Of a DNA stretch of 64,000 nt, positions 24,452-34,346 are shown piece after piece. Origin of the DNA: Psilocybe azurescens (lineage: Eukaryota > Basidiomycota > Agaricomycetes > Agaricales > Agrocybaceae); the NCBI GenBank assembly GCA_023853785.1, contig JAJIRX010000569.1, positions 1-64,000 on the forward strand. The letters are read 5' to 3'. Within the stretch, counting starts at the first letter, position 1; each line of letters opens with the position of its first letter. The notes beneath the pieces were generated by a model that saw nothing but the letters and a program-made list of their open reading frames with translations, was not told where the DNA came from and searched no databases. The position numbers and the translations under genes are program-made.

Positions 24452-26082
24452 TTAAGATAAAGAAGCATTGATCAAGGTAGGAGCAACGCAGACGCCTTGG
24501 GCCGTGCGGATTTTATGCACAGATTTTGTAGTTGGATTAACCCATGCAGCTTCTTTGGTGTCTAGGGTTATGAAGCCTATCGGAAAGTTAAAGCGGGAAT
24601 ATAACATAGAACCCTTGCAGGACGACATACCAGGTTGAACGGTCTCAAAGATCTTTTTCTTGGGGTTGAGTTGAGCAAGGGGGATGGCATCTAAAAACAA
24701 TACATCAACAGCCAACAGAATCCACTAGCATTGCGCACTGACTTTCGTATTCCGAGCCTTCGAAATAAACTCGATCTCCGGGTTTGGAGTTTGCTGGGGT
24801 TGAATTAATTCTATACCGGCATCTTTCCCATCCTTGGAGGTTGCCTACAACAGATGCTTTAGACAGAGAAAGGGGAACTGAAAGTTGAAAGCACTCACGC
24901 AGAGAACCATTGCGAAACTCTTTACCCCACGCATATTTGCAGGCTTTAAGTTGCACTGCAATACGTTAAAATCTTGTCAGATAGAGTACATGACGATCAA
25001 CATACAACAGCCACGAGATATTTATCCTGCATCTGTTCAATTGGGATATAATTGACAAGGCCCGAAACGACTGTACGAGGTCCACTTTCTTCACCAAGAT
25101 CGATTTGCTAAATGATCACCAAGATGAGTTTAAAAGGCCTATCAGGAGGGGCAATACCTACCTCAACATATAGCCCGTCGGCATCAGGATGTTTGATGAC
25201 TGAAAAGTACGAACTGATGGTCAATAACATCATGGAAAGAAAATCAACGCGACATACCGTCGATAATATGTCCCACTCGGAGGTCAATCATGGATGGAGA
25301 AGGTTCCGAATCTTCTACAACCGGTGCTCTCCCTCCTGATCCACCACCTTTCTTGCCTTCCTTGCTGCCATCTGCCTCAGGAGCAGATCCCTTCCTCTTC
25401 TCTTTCTTCTCTTTCTGTTTATCGGCAGGAGGAACAGAGGATGACGTAGACGGTTCTTCGGCTTTTGGCGTCGTAGTTTTGTTCGCGCCGCCATCGACAG
25501 AAATTTTGGGGGTTTTCTCTTTCTTCTTAGAAGGTTCCGCTTTTCTTTCTAGTTTAGGTGCGTTATTGAAATCAAAAGATATCTGCTTGAAAGCACCGTC
25601 CAATGACTCTGCAGATGCTCGAACAGCGGCGCCTGATTGAATGTGATCAAAGTACCGAGTCAAAGATGGAACGCTATAGTATTCAGAGGATTGTAGTTTG
25701 GCCTGTAGGGCAGCATTTCAAAAGTTTTCGTTGGTTCGAGAGAGAGTGACATACGACAAACGGATGTAATTCTCCGTATAACGCGATATCAGCTGCAGTG
25801 AGGTAGTTTGTGGCAATATATGTCTTCGGCAGAAGCAAAGTATCGAGATACTGTAATCACAAATTGACGTCCTACTAGGAAATACAATGATATACTGTAA
25901 AGACGCACATTGAGGTTGTTTTCATTCACTAGTTTCCCTTGGCTGGTTTTTTCTATCCATCCCACCACCTCCTTCTCGTCGGCTTCGTTTTGTCCGCTAA
26001 GTTCTTGTCCATCCCGAGTGACAGCAAGCACCAAATCGCGAACGGGAGATCGAAGTTTTGATATGGCTGAATGGAGAGACAT
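24452..26082 (-). CDS. ARC1: ARC1/AIMP1-like tRNA-binding synthetase cofactor
   Basis: Arc1 binds tRNA and scaffolds aminoacyl-tRNA synthetases. The N-terminal third (SLHSAISKLRSPVRDLVLAV to LTAADIALYGELHPFV) is a GST-C-like domain. A central Lys/Ser/Pro-rich linker follows (SKKKEKTPKISVDG, KQKEKKEKRKGS), typical of Arc1. The C-terminal EMAPII-like tRNA-binding OB fold contains MIDLRVGHIID, HPDADGLYVEQIDLGE, RTVVSGLVNYIP, CNLKPANMRGVKS, AMVLCATSKDGK and RVYFEGSEYES. Introns are short and frequent. The start at 26082 gives a normal Arc1 N-terminus. The same frame extends upstream to an ATG at 26172, adding about 30 residues rich in Arg, Phe and Ser without acidic residues, which could be a mitochondrial targeting isoform. 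Confidence 0.87.
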
Positions 26083-26682
26083 GTTGCAAATAGTAGTCGA
26101 CGCCAAAGATCTAGAGTTAAATCGATTAAAAGCCAATGTTCTGAATCGAGCCAACTGAAATTGGAAGACCATGGAGAGATATAATCCACGTGACACTCTT
26201 TTTCAAATCGCTATTTTTTGGCGGTCGAGTTACTGTTATAACTTATAAGTCGGCGTCAATATGCATCACCTTCCATAATGTACTTATTGTCAGTGCTTCA
26301 AAGTTTTCATGGGGTCATTCTGAGCCCGTTTTGCTCTAATAGTACCAAAAACAAATAAATGTTAAAATTGAGGGCAAGCACTACCATTTATACAGGCGAC
26401 CACCTCAAATGGCGTGCTTGACAATCCACGGACCACAGTGCAAAATCCACAGTATCGTAGGTGTACGACAGATGATGGATACTGGGAGTTCCCTCAGTCG
26501 AGCGAATCTTCGCCGAATAAGGATAATTGTGGCGGAGTTTGAACGCTCAACCACAACGGGCGAATACAATTCTTATTGAGCTTGATCAACAACCAGGTAA
26601 GTTGACAAATCGGGAGATCCGCCTAGCTTATGTCTTGACAGCATCTTCTCCCTTTGAGAGACAATTTTACTCTTTGTCTAAT
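26083..26682. other. divergent promoter region between ARC1 and SGF29
   Basis: The two genes are head to head with about 600 bp between annotated starts. The left end may encode the optional ARC1 extension (26083-26172). The right end is an open in-frame stretch upstream of the SGF29 start, with an ATG at 26527. Confidence 0.45.
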
Positions 26683-27949
26683 ATGGACAGCAGGCGGCGG
26701 GGTCTGCCAACGCGACCCGCTTCTGTTGAAGGCAAGTTCCAGGGTTATGACTTCATTCATAGCTGGCGCCTAATTTCCGAGCTACACGTTCTATCAGAAA
26801 TGGCATGCTGGGGCCACGCTGCAGATTCTTTGAAACAGCTTTCCAATTTATACGCCAAGTCCAACACATCTGAAGTTATTGGACGCGTAAATCGATGCAT
26901 AAATGCATGGCCCGCCGATGATACATCATCCGGAGAGGGTCTGGGAACTCTGAAATCGTTACAAAGCAAACTGACTACTGGACTTACGGAGATTTCTACG
27001 TCTTCTAATCAAGAAGTTAGGTAGGAATATGCAACGCCCTTCTAAATACACATTTTACCTTGTTCCACAGAGCCATTGACGACGCTTTAGAGCGTATCAG
27101 CGTGCTCATAGCACTACGAAAAGCTCCGGAGCCGGCTCTGCCGCCAGGTAGGTTCCTAGACTATAAATATGAGGTTTAGCTTATTTTATATCTAGCAGAG
27201 AAGGAGAAGAGGAAGAGGCCCAGGGCATCCTCGCCTTCTGGGACGCCCGTTCCTACCCCAGTAGGAAATGCCCGCTCTGTCTCAATTACTTTGCCACCAA
27301 GAACGAGCTCAGTTGGCCCCACGACGCACCCACGCGACGCAAGGGCAAAGAAAGATTCTACAGTCAAACACCAGGCTCTTCAACCAGGAAGAAAAGTTGC
27401 GTATCGACCTCCTAAAGGAACAGATACAGAAGAGGGCACTTGGATAGTAGCAATCGTCACACGCTTCATTGGTCCCGATAAGCAGGGTGGCAAATATGAA
27501 GTCCAAGACGCTGAACCCCAAGAGAATGGTCAACCTGGATTGTAGGACTGATATTTCTCCTTTCCGTCTTTGCCGATATTGACATCAATTCAGGAAATAT
27601 ATTGCGAATCCAAAAGCCATGGTGCCCCTTCCTGACCCGGATGCCTCCCCAGGAAGTCCTGCTCATCTCGGCATTAATCCTACTTTTCCCGTTGGTTCCA
27701 CTGTTCTAGCATTGTATCCGGATACTAGTTGCTTCTATCGCGCTGAGGTTATTGCGGTTCCATCTCCGGATCGGGTGAGTTGATAACTCAGTATGCTCCG
27801 GTGATGCTCTCTTTAACACTTGCATTTTACAGTCCTCGCCTTCAACTAAGTACACTCCTGCCTACAAAGTAAAGTTCGAAGACGACGATGACATGATACA
27901 TTCGGTATCCGCTTACTGGGTTGTTCAGTTTCCTTCACATTTACTATGA
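26683..27949 (+). CDS. SGF29: SAGA-associated factor SGF29, tandem Tudor
   Basis: SGF29 reads H3K4me2/3 for the SAGA acetyltransferase complex. The C-terminal tandem Tudor is clear: GRKVAYRPPKGTDTEEGTWI with VAIVTRFIG and GGKYEVQDAEPQE form the first, and FPVGSTVLALYPDTSCFYRA with YKVKFEDDDDMIHSVSAYWV form the second, ending VVQFPSHL. The N-terminal part is helical (FIHSWRLISELHVLSEMACW, AIDDALERISVLIALRKAPE) as expected for the complex-binding region. A Lys/Arg/Pro-rich linker joins them. Four introns of about 50-60 nt are seen. The start at 26683 (MDSRRRG) is chosen because the upstream in-frame residues look non-conserved; ATG 26527 is the alternative. Confidence 0.86.
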
Positions 27950-28286
27950 CGCGCTTCAGTTTCCTCAGTCACCAACTGACTCCAAATTACTAGATCGCAA
28001 ATTTGGGACTACTTGTCGTGATATTTCTTTTCTGTGTTTATTTATGTCTCACTATCTGTATCAGAATCTCGGATTGTATCTTCCATACCAATTACTTCAA
28101 TGGAAATGATTGTAATACCCTGTCAAACATTTGTCTTGGATCTAATACAAACAGGCAGAATCAAGAGACTATCATCCCCCGGTGTGCCACGTTGGTCTAA
28201 GTGCTTTACATATTCGTCTTTGTTTTCCATTCTTGGACTCTGTAGTAACAAGTCACTTGGTAAGTACTATCTTTGGTTTCAACCGC

Positions 28287-28299
28287 GAATGTTCTAGAG
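28287..28299 (+). promoter_or_regulatory. heat shock element
   Basis: The sequence GAA-TG-TTC-TA-GAG matches three alternating units of the heat shock factor site (nGAAnnTTCnnGAAn) with one mismatch in the third. It lies about 125 bp upstream of the Hsp20 start codon. The match is seen; HSF binding is inferred from the site and the gene it precedes. Confidence 0.65.
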
Positions 28300-28328
28300 A
28301 TAGACGTCATGCTATGACGTCTATCTCT
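28296..28328. promoter_or_regulatory. perfect 15-bp inverted repeat in the Hsp20 promoter
   Basis: Arms 28296-28310 and 28314-28328 are exact reverse complements, with a 3-nt spacer (gct). Each arm carries the hexamer TGACGT in one orientation, the half-site of bZIP (ATF/CREB) factors. It overlaps the heat shock element and could be a bZIP operator or a cruciform. Confidence 0.6.
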
Positions 28329-28352
28329 TTCGATTGTCTGTCAATGGTCACC

Positions 28353-28360
28353 TATATAAA
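28353..28360 (+). promoter_or_regulatory. TATA box of the Hsp20 gene
   Basis: TATATAAA lies 65-72 bp upstream of the ATG at 28425, a suitable distance for a fungal TATA-type inducible promoter. Confidence 0.65.
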
Positions 28361-28424
28361 CTGAACCCATAGGTCCATGAACATCATCTTTACCATTCGT
28401 TGATTGTGTCAGTACGCTATAACA

Positions 28425-29018
28425 ATGTCAATCGCTCGCCAACTACTCCGTGAGATGCGTCCCCTATTCCGTATGTTAGATGAACCATTCTCTCGATCTT
28501 CACCCTTGCATGGAAATTTGCCGTCATTGACGCGAATGGACCCCTTCCAAGAAGTGTTCGCGCGTCCTGCCATCGATGTTTCAGACGAGGGCGACAAATA
28601 TAAAGTCGACGCCGATCTTCCAGGTGTTCCGAAGGAAAATGTGGAAGTCCGCATTGGAGACAACGGACGAAGTATAACAATTGAAGGGAAAATCGTAGAA
28701 AAGGAAGAACATCGTTCTCAGAAAGCCTCTGAGAAAGTAAACTCTTCTAGTGAGTGTGACTTTATTTTTGTGCAAGGTTCTTTTGACTCAGCTGAGTTTG
28801 TAGCCAGCGATTCCAAAGCCGTCGCCAAGTCTGACGAAGGTTCTACTCAACTCTCGACTGAGCGACCCTTCACACGAAATGTGTCATTCACTCGGACTGT
28901 GTGGTTGCCTAAGCCAGTAGACACAAAGCATGTCTCGGCTAAAATGGAGCATGGGGTGCTGACGATTACTGTGAACAAAACCCTCGACAAAGCCAGCACA
29001 GTGGTCACAATTGATTAA
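28425..29018 (+). CDS. Small heat shock protein, Hsp20 family
   Basis: An ATP-independent chaperone that binds unfolding proteins. It is read as a single open frame of 197 codons. The alpha-crystallin domain starts ARPAIDVSDEGDKYKVDADL with PGVPKENVEVRIGDNGRSI, and ends FTRTVWLPKPVDTKHVSAKM with the signature GVLTITV. Between strands there is an unusual Ser/Asp-rich stretch of about 40 residues (KASEKVNSSS to TQLSTERPFTRN). A GT at 28752 and an AG near 28800 leave open that part of it is a retained intron, but the frame stays open throughout. No C-terminal I-x-I motif is visible. The start has the pattern AACAATGTC, and the promoter has a heat shock element and a TATA box. Confidence 0.9.
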   Translation: MSIARQLLREMRPLFRMLDEPFSRSSPLHGNLPSLTRMDPFQEVFARPAIDVSDEGDKYKVDADLPGVPKENVEVRIGDNGRSITIEGKIVEKEEHRSQKASEKVNSSSECDFIFVQGSFDSAEFVASDSKAVAKSDEGSTQLSTERPFTRNVSFTRTVWLPKPVDTKHVSAKMEHGVLTITVNKTLDKASTVVTID

Positions 29019-29389
29019 TCGAATCGTAGCACATATACTTATGGTACTTACTTCTGGACTGGCATTGTAATTCTATTATGCACTTTGTATTTGACTTTCC
29101 ATTAAAAAGGGTTTAGACATCTCGATGACGATTGAGGTTTAGTACAAGGTTCAAACTTGCAGAATCTGAGCATCATCCTTGAACGTTGCTTGAACGGCGC
29201 GCGTCCTTCAAGTTCCCGACACTTGACCCCATTACGCAACGTGACCGTGAAGCGCTGTCAAAAATCACACATATGTTGGAAGCATCTTTGAATCCTAACC
29301 ATCTGGCCAAACGTGTCTCGTGTATAGGCTGAACCCGCTCTTTTCTTATTTTGTTGGCTAGGTCATCACTTGATTTCAGTATCTGTACC
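29019..29389. other. intergenic, no gene seen
   Basis: Spacer between Hsp20 and the histone-fold gene. A minus-strand frame at 29173-29391 lacks any domain. Confidence 0.5.
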
Positions 29390-30716
29390 ATGACTACTTC
29401 AAACCTTAACGGACTCTCACTTTTCGTACACTCGGGACCAACTCAGGATGATGAGACCGATGTTGAAGCCGAACTTGAAGTCGACCAACTCGACTCCGAT
29501 ACCGATCCAGATGAGCCAGCAGACACGGCTAAAACACACAAGGCCAAAAATGGTTCTCAGCGACCAGGGGAGCGCATACCTGGGCATACGTTACTGCCAG
29601 CTGTGAAATTGGAGAACATGATACAAGCAGATGGTGTGTTTGCACTCGTTTCGTTGTTCTTCTACAACAACGAACAGCTTTTTAGGTGTAACAGGAAACC
29701 TGGCCTTATCGAAAGAAGGACTATTTGTCCTATCCATAGCCACAGTATGCATTTTTCTACTGGGTTCTACCAATGGTGTTTTGACTCGATATTGATGCAG
29801 GAGGAGTTCATCAAGAGGTTAATCCAAGCCGGTCACAGAGAAGCAAGTGCGCACCGCCGAAACCAGATCAATTACACTGATATGGGTAAGCCCATGCATT
29901 TTGGAATTGTTGGGCTATGTTCACATTCATCGCAGCGGCAACAACACAACAATATCAAGAGTTTATGTGTTTAGCAGGTAAGAAACCTGCATGTCGATGA
30001 TTCCAAATGCATTTACAACTGTCATTTAGATACAATTCCTTCGCCAGTTTCCTTGGCTGATGCATTACTGTTGCGGCAGGAAAAGGAGAGAGAATTGCTT
30101 GAAGACAATCCTGCCCTAGCTGTTCCTTTTTCTGTCCCATCTGCCATATCCTCACCGGAACCGGAAATAAGTACGATATCTGCCTCTAAACCACACAAGA
30201 AATCTCGAACGACCAATGGCAAAGACAAGGAAAAGGAAAAGGACAAAACAAATGGCTCTACAAACACAAATAGTCGACGCGGTTCCAAGAAGTCCTCGAA
30301 AAGTAATAATCAAATACTTGAGCCAGTAAATGTTGATAGGATGGATATTCCAGGGGGAAGCGAACGGGATAGCCTCACAGCCAACCCACAACTATCGCAG
30401 ATCTGCTCGCAATGGATTGTCTGTCGCCTCTTCACTGCCCCTTCCTTCAAATATTGACCACCCTACGGGTATCTCCCCGTCCCATTCTCCTCCGTACTAT
30501 TCTCCCACTTATTCACGTGAAGAGTCATTCGAACCTACATCTATACCATCCCGCGATCCAGAATCGCTTTCTCATTCACCTCCTTATGATCCCGCTTGGC
30601 CAGGTCAATTTACTGGCCCTGCTAGCGGATTCCTTCAAGGGCCTGCGCCTTCGTTCGGGCGCGTGGCTCAAAATCCTGGACGTACTATATATTCCCACAA
30701 CCATCGTCCAGACTAA
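29390..30716 (+). CDS. Histone-fold protein, Dpb3/POLE4-like
   Basis: The histone fold of the CBF/NF-Y type is seen as GHTLLPAVKLENMIQADGV, LALSKEGLFVLSIATEEFI, KRLIQAGHREASAHRRNQIN and YTDMATTTQQYQEF. It resembles the small subunits of DNA polymerase epsilon (Dpb3/POLE4) and chromatin accessibility complexes. The N-terminus is very acidic (DDETDVEAELEVDQLDSDTD). After the fold come QEKERELLEDNPAL, a Lys/Ser-rich stretch (KDKEKEKDKTNGS) and a Pro/Ser/Tyr-rich tail ending YSHNHRPD. The tail is reached through an intron at about 30327-30381 (55 nt, GTAAAT to CACAG), which joins two frames exactly. The long tail is larger than in yeast or human relatives. NF-YB or CHRAC relatives are alternatives. 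Confidence 0.72.
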
Positions 30717-31032
30717 ATCTTACTTGCCCACTTGTGTACATTACCCTTTTGTTGTGTTGTAATAACGAAACCTAGTATATGAACCGTTATGTAATCTATG
30801 CAATCTATGCAATTGCAAGGACGAGGGGTGGATTAATTACTGCCTTCGACTCCAATGGCTGATACGGACCAGATATGGACAAGTCCGGGACAAGCGATCT
30901 GTGTACTGAATTCACTATCACTTAATACCTTCCTTCATTTAGAACCACCACCATATCTGTGTCTATCCACCTATATTGGACACTTGACCTCACTGAGCAA
31001 AAATCTTTTAGAACTGGTTATAATCTGCTGTT
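30717..31032. other. intergenic, no gene seen
   Basis: Short AT-rich spacer with a small direct repeat (tctatgcaa twice near 30795). It precedes the oxygenase gene. Confidence 0.4.
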
Positions 31033-32620
31033 ATGTCACCAGGAACCTTGGGCAGACTCCCTATCATCGATATCGCGCCATTACTCAACTCTGACCCATG
31101 CGACGCTGATAAGCGTGCAGCGATTGCTTCTGCGTTACATTCCGCTTGTGTGGAATATGGATTTTTCTACTTGAACCTCCAGGCGTATGTGGATCCTTCT
31201 GAACCAGAAGAACTGGCGCGTTTGGCAAAACAGTTTTTCGCATTGCCTGAAGAGGAGAAAGATAAGCTTTCGTTGAAGAACCAGGACTCTGCCAGAGGTA
31301 TGAGTGCCTCCCAATACTTGTCAAAAATGTTGACCCAACACGCTCATTAACTACTTTATAGGTTATGCTAGATTGAACGAGAATGTGACGAATGGTAAAG
31401 CAGATAACCACGAAGGCTTAGATTTCTATAAGCCAGTCGAACATCCCGATAAGACAAAGCCTGTCTGGGGAGAAAACCAATGGCCTAGCAGCATCCCTGA
31501 ATTCAAAGATCGCTACGAGAAATGGGTAGACAAGATGAAAACTCTTGGCTCAATTCTGATGGAGGCGTAAGTTGACTACATCGTCCGTCTCTGGATTGGC
31601 GTGTTATCAATAATCATTGAACCGACGACGTTATCATCCCTGCTATAGCATGTCTATCGGCCTGGGTATGACGTCGGAAGAATGGCACGATCTTCGTTCC
31701 CAGGTTGATGATAGCTTCTGGGTTATGCGGGTGATAGGTGGGCAGGGTTTATGTTGCACAGTGTTGCCGCCGGTTTGAAGTCCTTGGTCATAGGCTATCC
31801 GTCACTCCCCAACGACCACGACGGCTTTTCATGTGGTGCTCACAAGTACGAAGCTCAAATTCGCTAATTACTTGAATCATTAACACTTCTCCAGAGATTA
31901 TGGATGCCTCACGTATGCCGATTGCTGGAACTCTGCTGGAACATCAGCTCAAGCTTAATTTTCAGATTTCTTTATGCAGATCCTACTCCGTCTGCCTTGC
32001 AGGTATTCTTGCAGCGACCCGGTGCGGTTGATCAAAGCAAATCAGGCCTACCTTCAGAACAGGGCCAAGAAGAGGGTGTATGGATCAATGCTGATCCTAT
32101 ACCTGGTTGTGTCGTTTGCAACATTGGCGAAAGTAAGTTGGTTTGAATGTTTACGTGTTCTATGGATCCTGACGGCAGCTAAACATCAACTCAACTGGTC
32201 ATTGCAGTGTGGGAGATTTGGACCGACGGCTTATATCGTTCAACACTCCACCGAGTAGTACACAGGGGTTCCAATTATCGGTACGATTCTTTCCATCGTC
32301 ATGATAATTCTGCCTTATACTATTTTATTCATTTACCTTGGAATGCTTCAGAGTTTCGTGAGTATTCTGTTCAAATGGCATCGCTGTTTTTTGTGTTCTC
32401 AAAATATAAACAATATAATTACAGAATCCCATTCTTCTTCGAACCCAATTTCGATGCTATTATCAAACCACTACCTGTCATGGCACGAATCAGAAGCAAA
32501 GGAGGCTCTGACGCGGTCAAGGTGAAATCTACTGGCAGGGAGCCAGTCATATATGGTGACTTTTTGGTTAGCAAAGTGGGCAATAATTTTGCTACAGATC
32601 GGAAGGGCAAATATGATTAA
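31033..32620 (+). CDS. 2-oxoglutarate/Fe(II) oxygenase, isopenicillin N synthase-like
   Basis: A soluble non-haem iron dioxygenase of unknown substrate. The N-terminal DIOX_N region reads LPIIDIAPLLNS, ACVEYGFFYLNL and FFALPEEEKDKL. The metal site is HKD in SCGAHKDYG plus His in STLHRVVHRG, and the 2OG-binding Arg is in the following NYRIPFFFEP. Other conserved parts are GLDFYKPVEHP, WVMRVIGYP and NADPIPGCVVCNIGE. Seven short introns are required. One exon is only 18 nt (31895-31912) and carries the Asp of the HxD motif. Start 31033 is the first ATG of the domain frame. The neighbours do not suggest a biosynthetic cluster. Confidence 0.85.
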
Positions 32621-32845
32621 AGAACAGCCTTGAACCAACGAATCAGTATCTTGGATATCACATATCCAGCCCCTTTGGTAAGCGACACATAAAGGAAGAC
32701 CCTTCAATTGAACTCAAAGTTCCAGGCATAGATTGGCGTATAAAAGTAAGTGTCAACTTGACTTTATAAAGCCAGTGATAAGGTAGATGTAGTTTAAGAA
32801 AAAACATCAATATTACAAAGTTCAGGGATTTACTCTGCTGTCATG

Positions 32846-33869
32846 TCACCCTATAGATGATTCGACACTTTTAGGTGACGGAACTTCAGCCAGCTTTCTT
32901 AAAGAGACGTCATAAACAACTAGAATGAAGTCAACCTCATTGGAAGTTCCATATATGCGAAATGTTATACCTTCTTCGATCTTCTTGATATCGTACTTGA
33001 GGCTATCGAACCTCCGGCGGAGTGCATCATTTTTCAGGTTGAGCTGTATAGCGGTCAGTTTCCGATTAAAGGTTACAAGAGGATGCAAGCTACCACCGAG
33101 AAGCCGGCGAAGAGCTCCTTAACAAATAGTGAGATTTTGATGGGCTCTTCGAAGTTACCCAAAGTCACTGCATTAACAGCTAATCGGGACTGGAAAGACA
33201 TCAATCAATCGAGGTAAAGGATATACAATGCTGGGGCATACAAGTTCATTGACCAAGCTGATCAAAGCATGAAGATAGTCCTCGGCAGGTAAAGCCATTC
33301 TGTCGCTCCAATCTGCTGTAACTGGAACAGGAATGAATATATAATTTGTTAATGGTATGGAAAAATGTAAAACTCACTTCCAAGTATTTCAGCAGACTGT
33401 GCAATTGAAAGGAGTGTCCTACTTGACAGGTATTCGATCAAAATTGCAGCAAATACTGCTGTTCGGATTGAATTAGACCACATGTCCTTCCATCGCCAGA
33501 ATTGATTTTCAGGAATGATCCTGGCCAATGTGGTGGTCACATCTCGGCAGCTGAGTAGGATTGGGCGTACAGAGTCTATCAAAATAGGCACTGTAGAGTG
33601 GCAGTATCGATGATAGAGATTAATTAAAGCATGTACTATTTCAACACAGAGAACTGACTTGCATCGGCGGGCGTAGAATGGATCTTGTTGAGCAGGCCAA
33701 CCATAACTCTTGTTTTCTTGTCAAGCTCATTGACTTGCTCCTTAATTTTCTAAGATAGGCATTGTAAGCCTGCGTGTCTGCGTTCAATGTGATAGACATA
33801 ATTAACCTCGCGTATATCAACATCACGATCAAGCAAATAGTTGATGCGCTCGAGTTCGCTCGATTCCAT
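32846..33869 (-). CDS. Translin
   Basis: Translin binds single-stranded RNA/DNA and with TRAX forms the C3PO endoribonuclease. The order of conserved segments is REKIKEQVNELDKKTRVMVG, LLNKIHSTPADA, IPENQFWRWKDMWSNSIRTA, VFAAILIEYLSSRTLLSIAQ, SAEILG, SRLAVNAVT, NFEEPIKISLFVKELFAGF, and NLKNDALRRRFDSLKYDIKK ending IEE then VVYDVSLRKLAE. The segment NDALRRRFDSLKYD closely matches animal translin. Introns of about 50-60 nt separate the parts. The start at 33869 is followed by ESSELERINYLL and gives a length near the usual 230 residues. It is head to head with SEN1. Confidence 0.9.
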
Positions 33870-34346
33870 TGCAAAGTTCTGTTCGGAAAGTTACTTATAT
33901 GTACCGCTTAGCTTTGGAATTTCAAGTACGAGATTAAGCCAAAGTAGGTTGTCTTTATTGGTAGTTTCTGAGCAGGTTTTTCAGAACGGCATGCGAGTGT
34001 AAGAATGGTTCTCTTACTAGAACCGAAAGGTATTGAAATTTGATTTCGTTCTTCCTAAGTCGTCGTTGAAAGCAGTTTGGGGGATGTGGTTAAGATAAGA
34101 CCGAACTTGATCTAACAAACAAAGATCCACTTTCAATTTCAAAGTATCTTAGGGTGCACGTGATTCGATGAGGGCGCGTCAAGTTAATTATATAAAATTA
34201 ACCCCACATCTTTCTTCAAGGTCTTGTCTATTGTATCATATTCCTGGACCTTTTCATTTATTGGTCTTGTTCAACATACCACTTTTTCACCCATTAGGGA
34301 CCGATCTTAAACCCTTGAAGGCCATTTGCATCCTTCAACACGTTCT
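33870..34346. promoter_or_regulatory. divergent promoter region, translin/SEN1
   Basis: About 480 bp separate the two divergent starts. No separate gene was seen. Shared regulation of two RNA factors is an inference from geometry only. Confidence 0.4.

Larger units (their letters stand above)
27950..28424. other. intergenic with Hsp20 promoter
   Basis: The spacer between SGF29 and the small heat shock gene. Small overlapping frames at 27921-28364 show no domain. The right half holds the promoter elements listed separately. Confidence 0.5.

Noticed and set aside
25290..25640. Plus-strand Pro/Ser/Phe-rich frame
   Set aside because: Antisense of the Lys-rich linker of the ARC1-like gene.
30327..30354. 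28-nt GT-AG micro-intron in the histone-fold gene
   Set aside because: A normal 55-nt intron (30327-30381) with the same donor joins the frames equally well.
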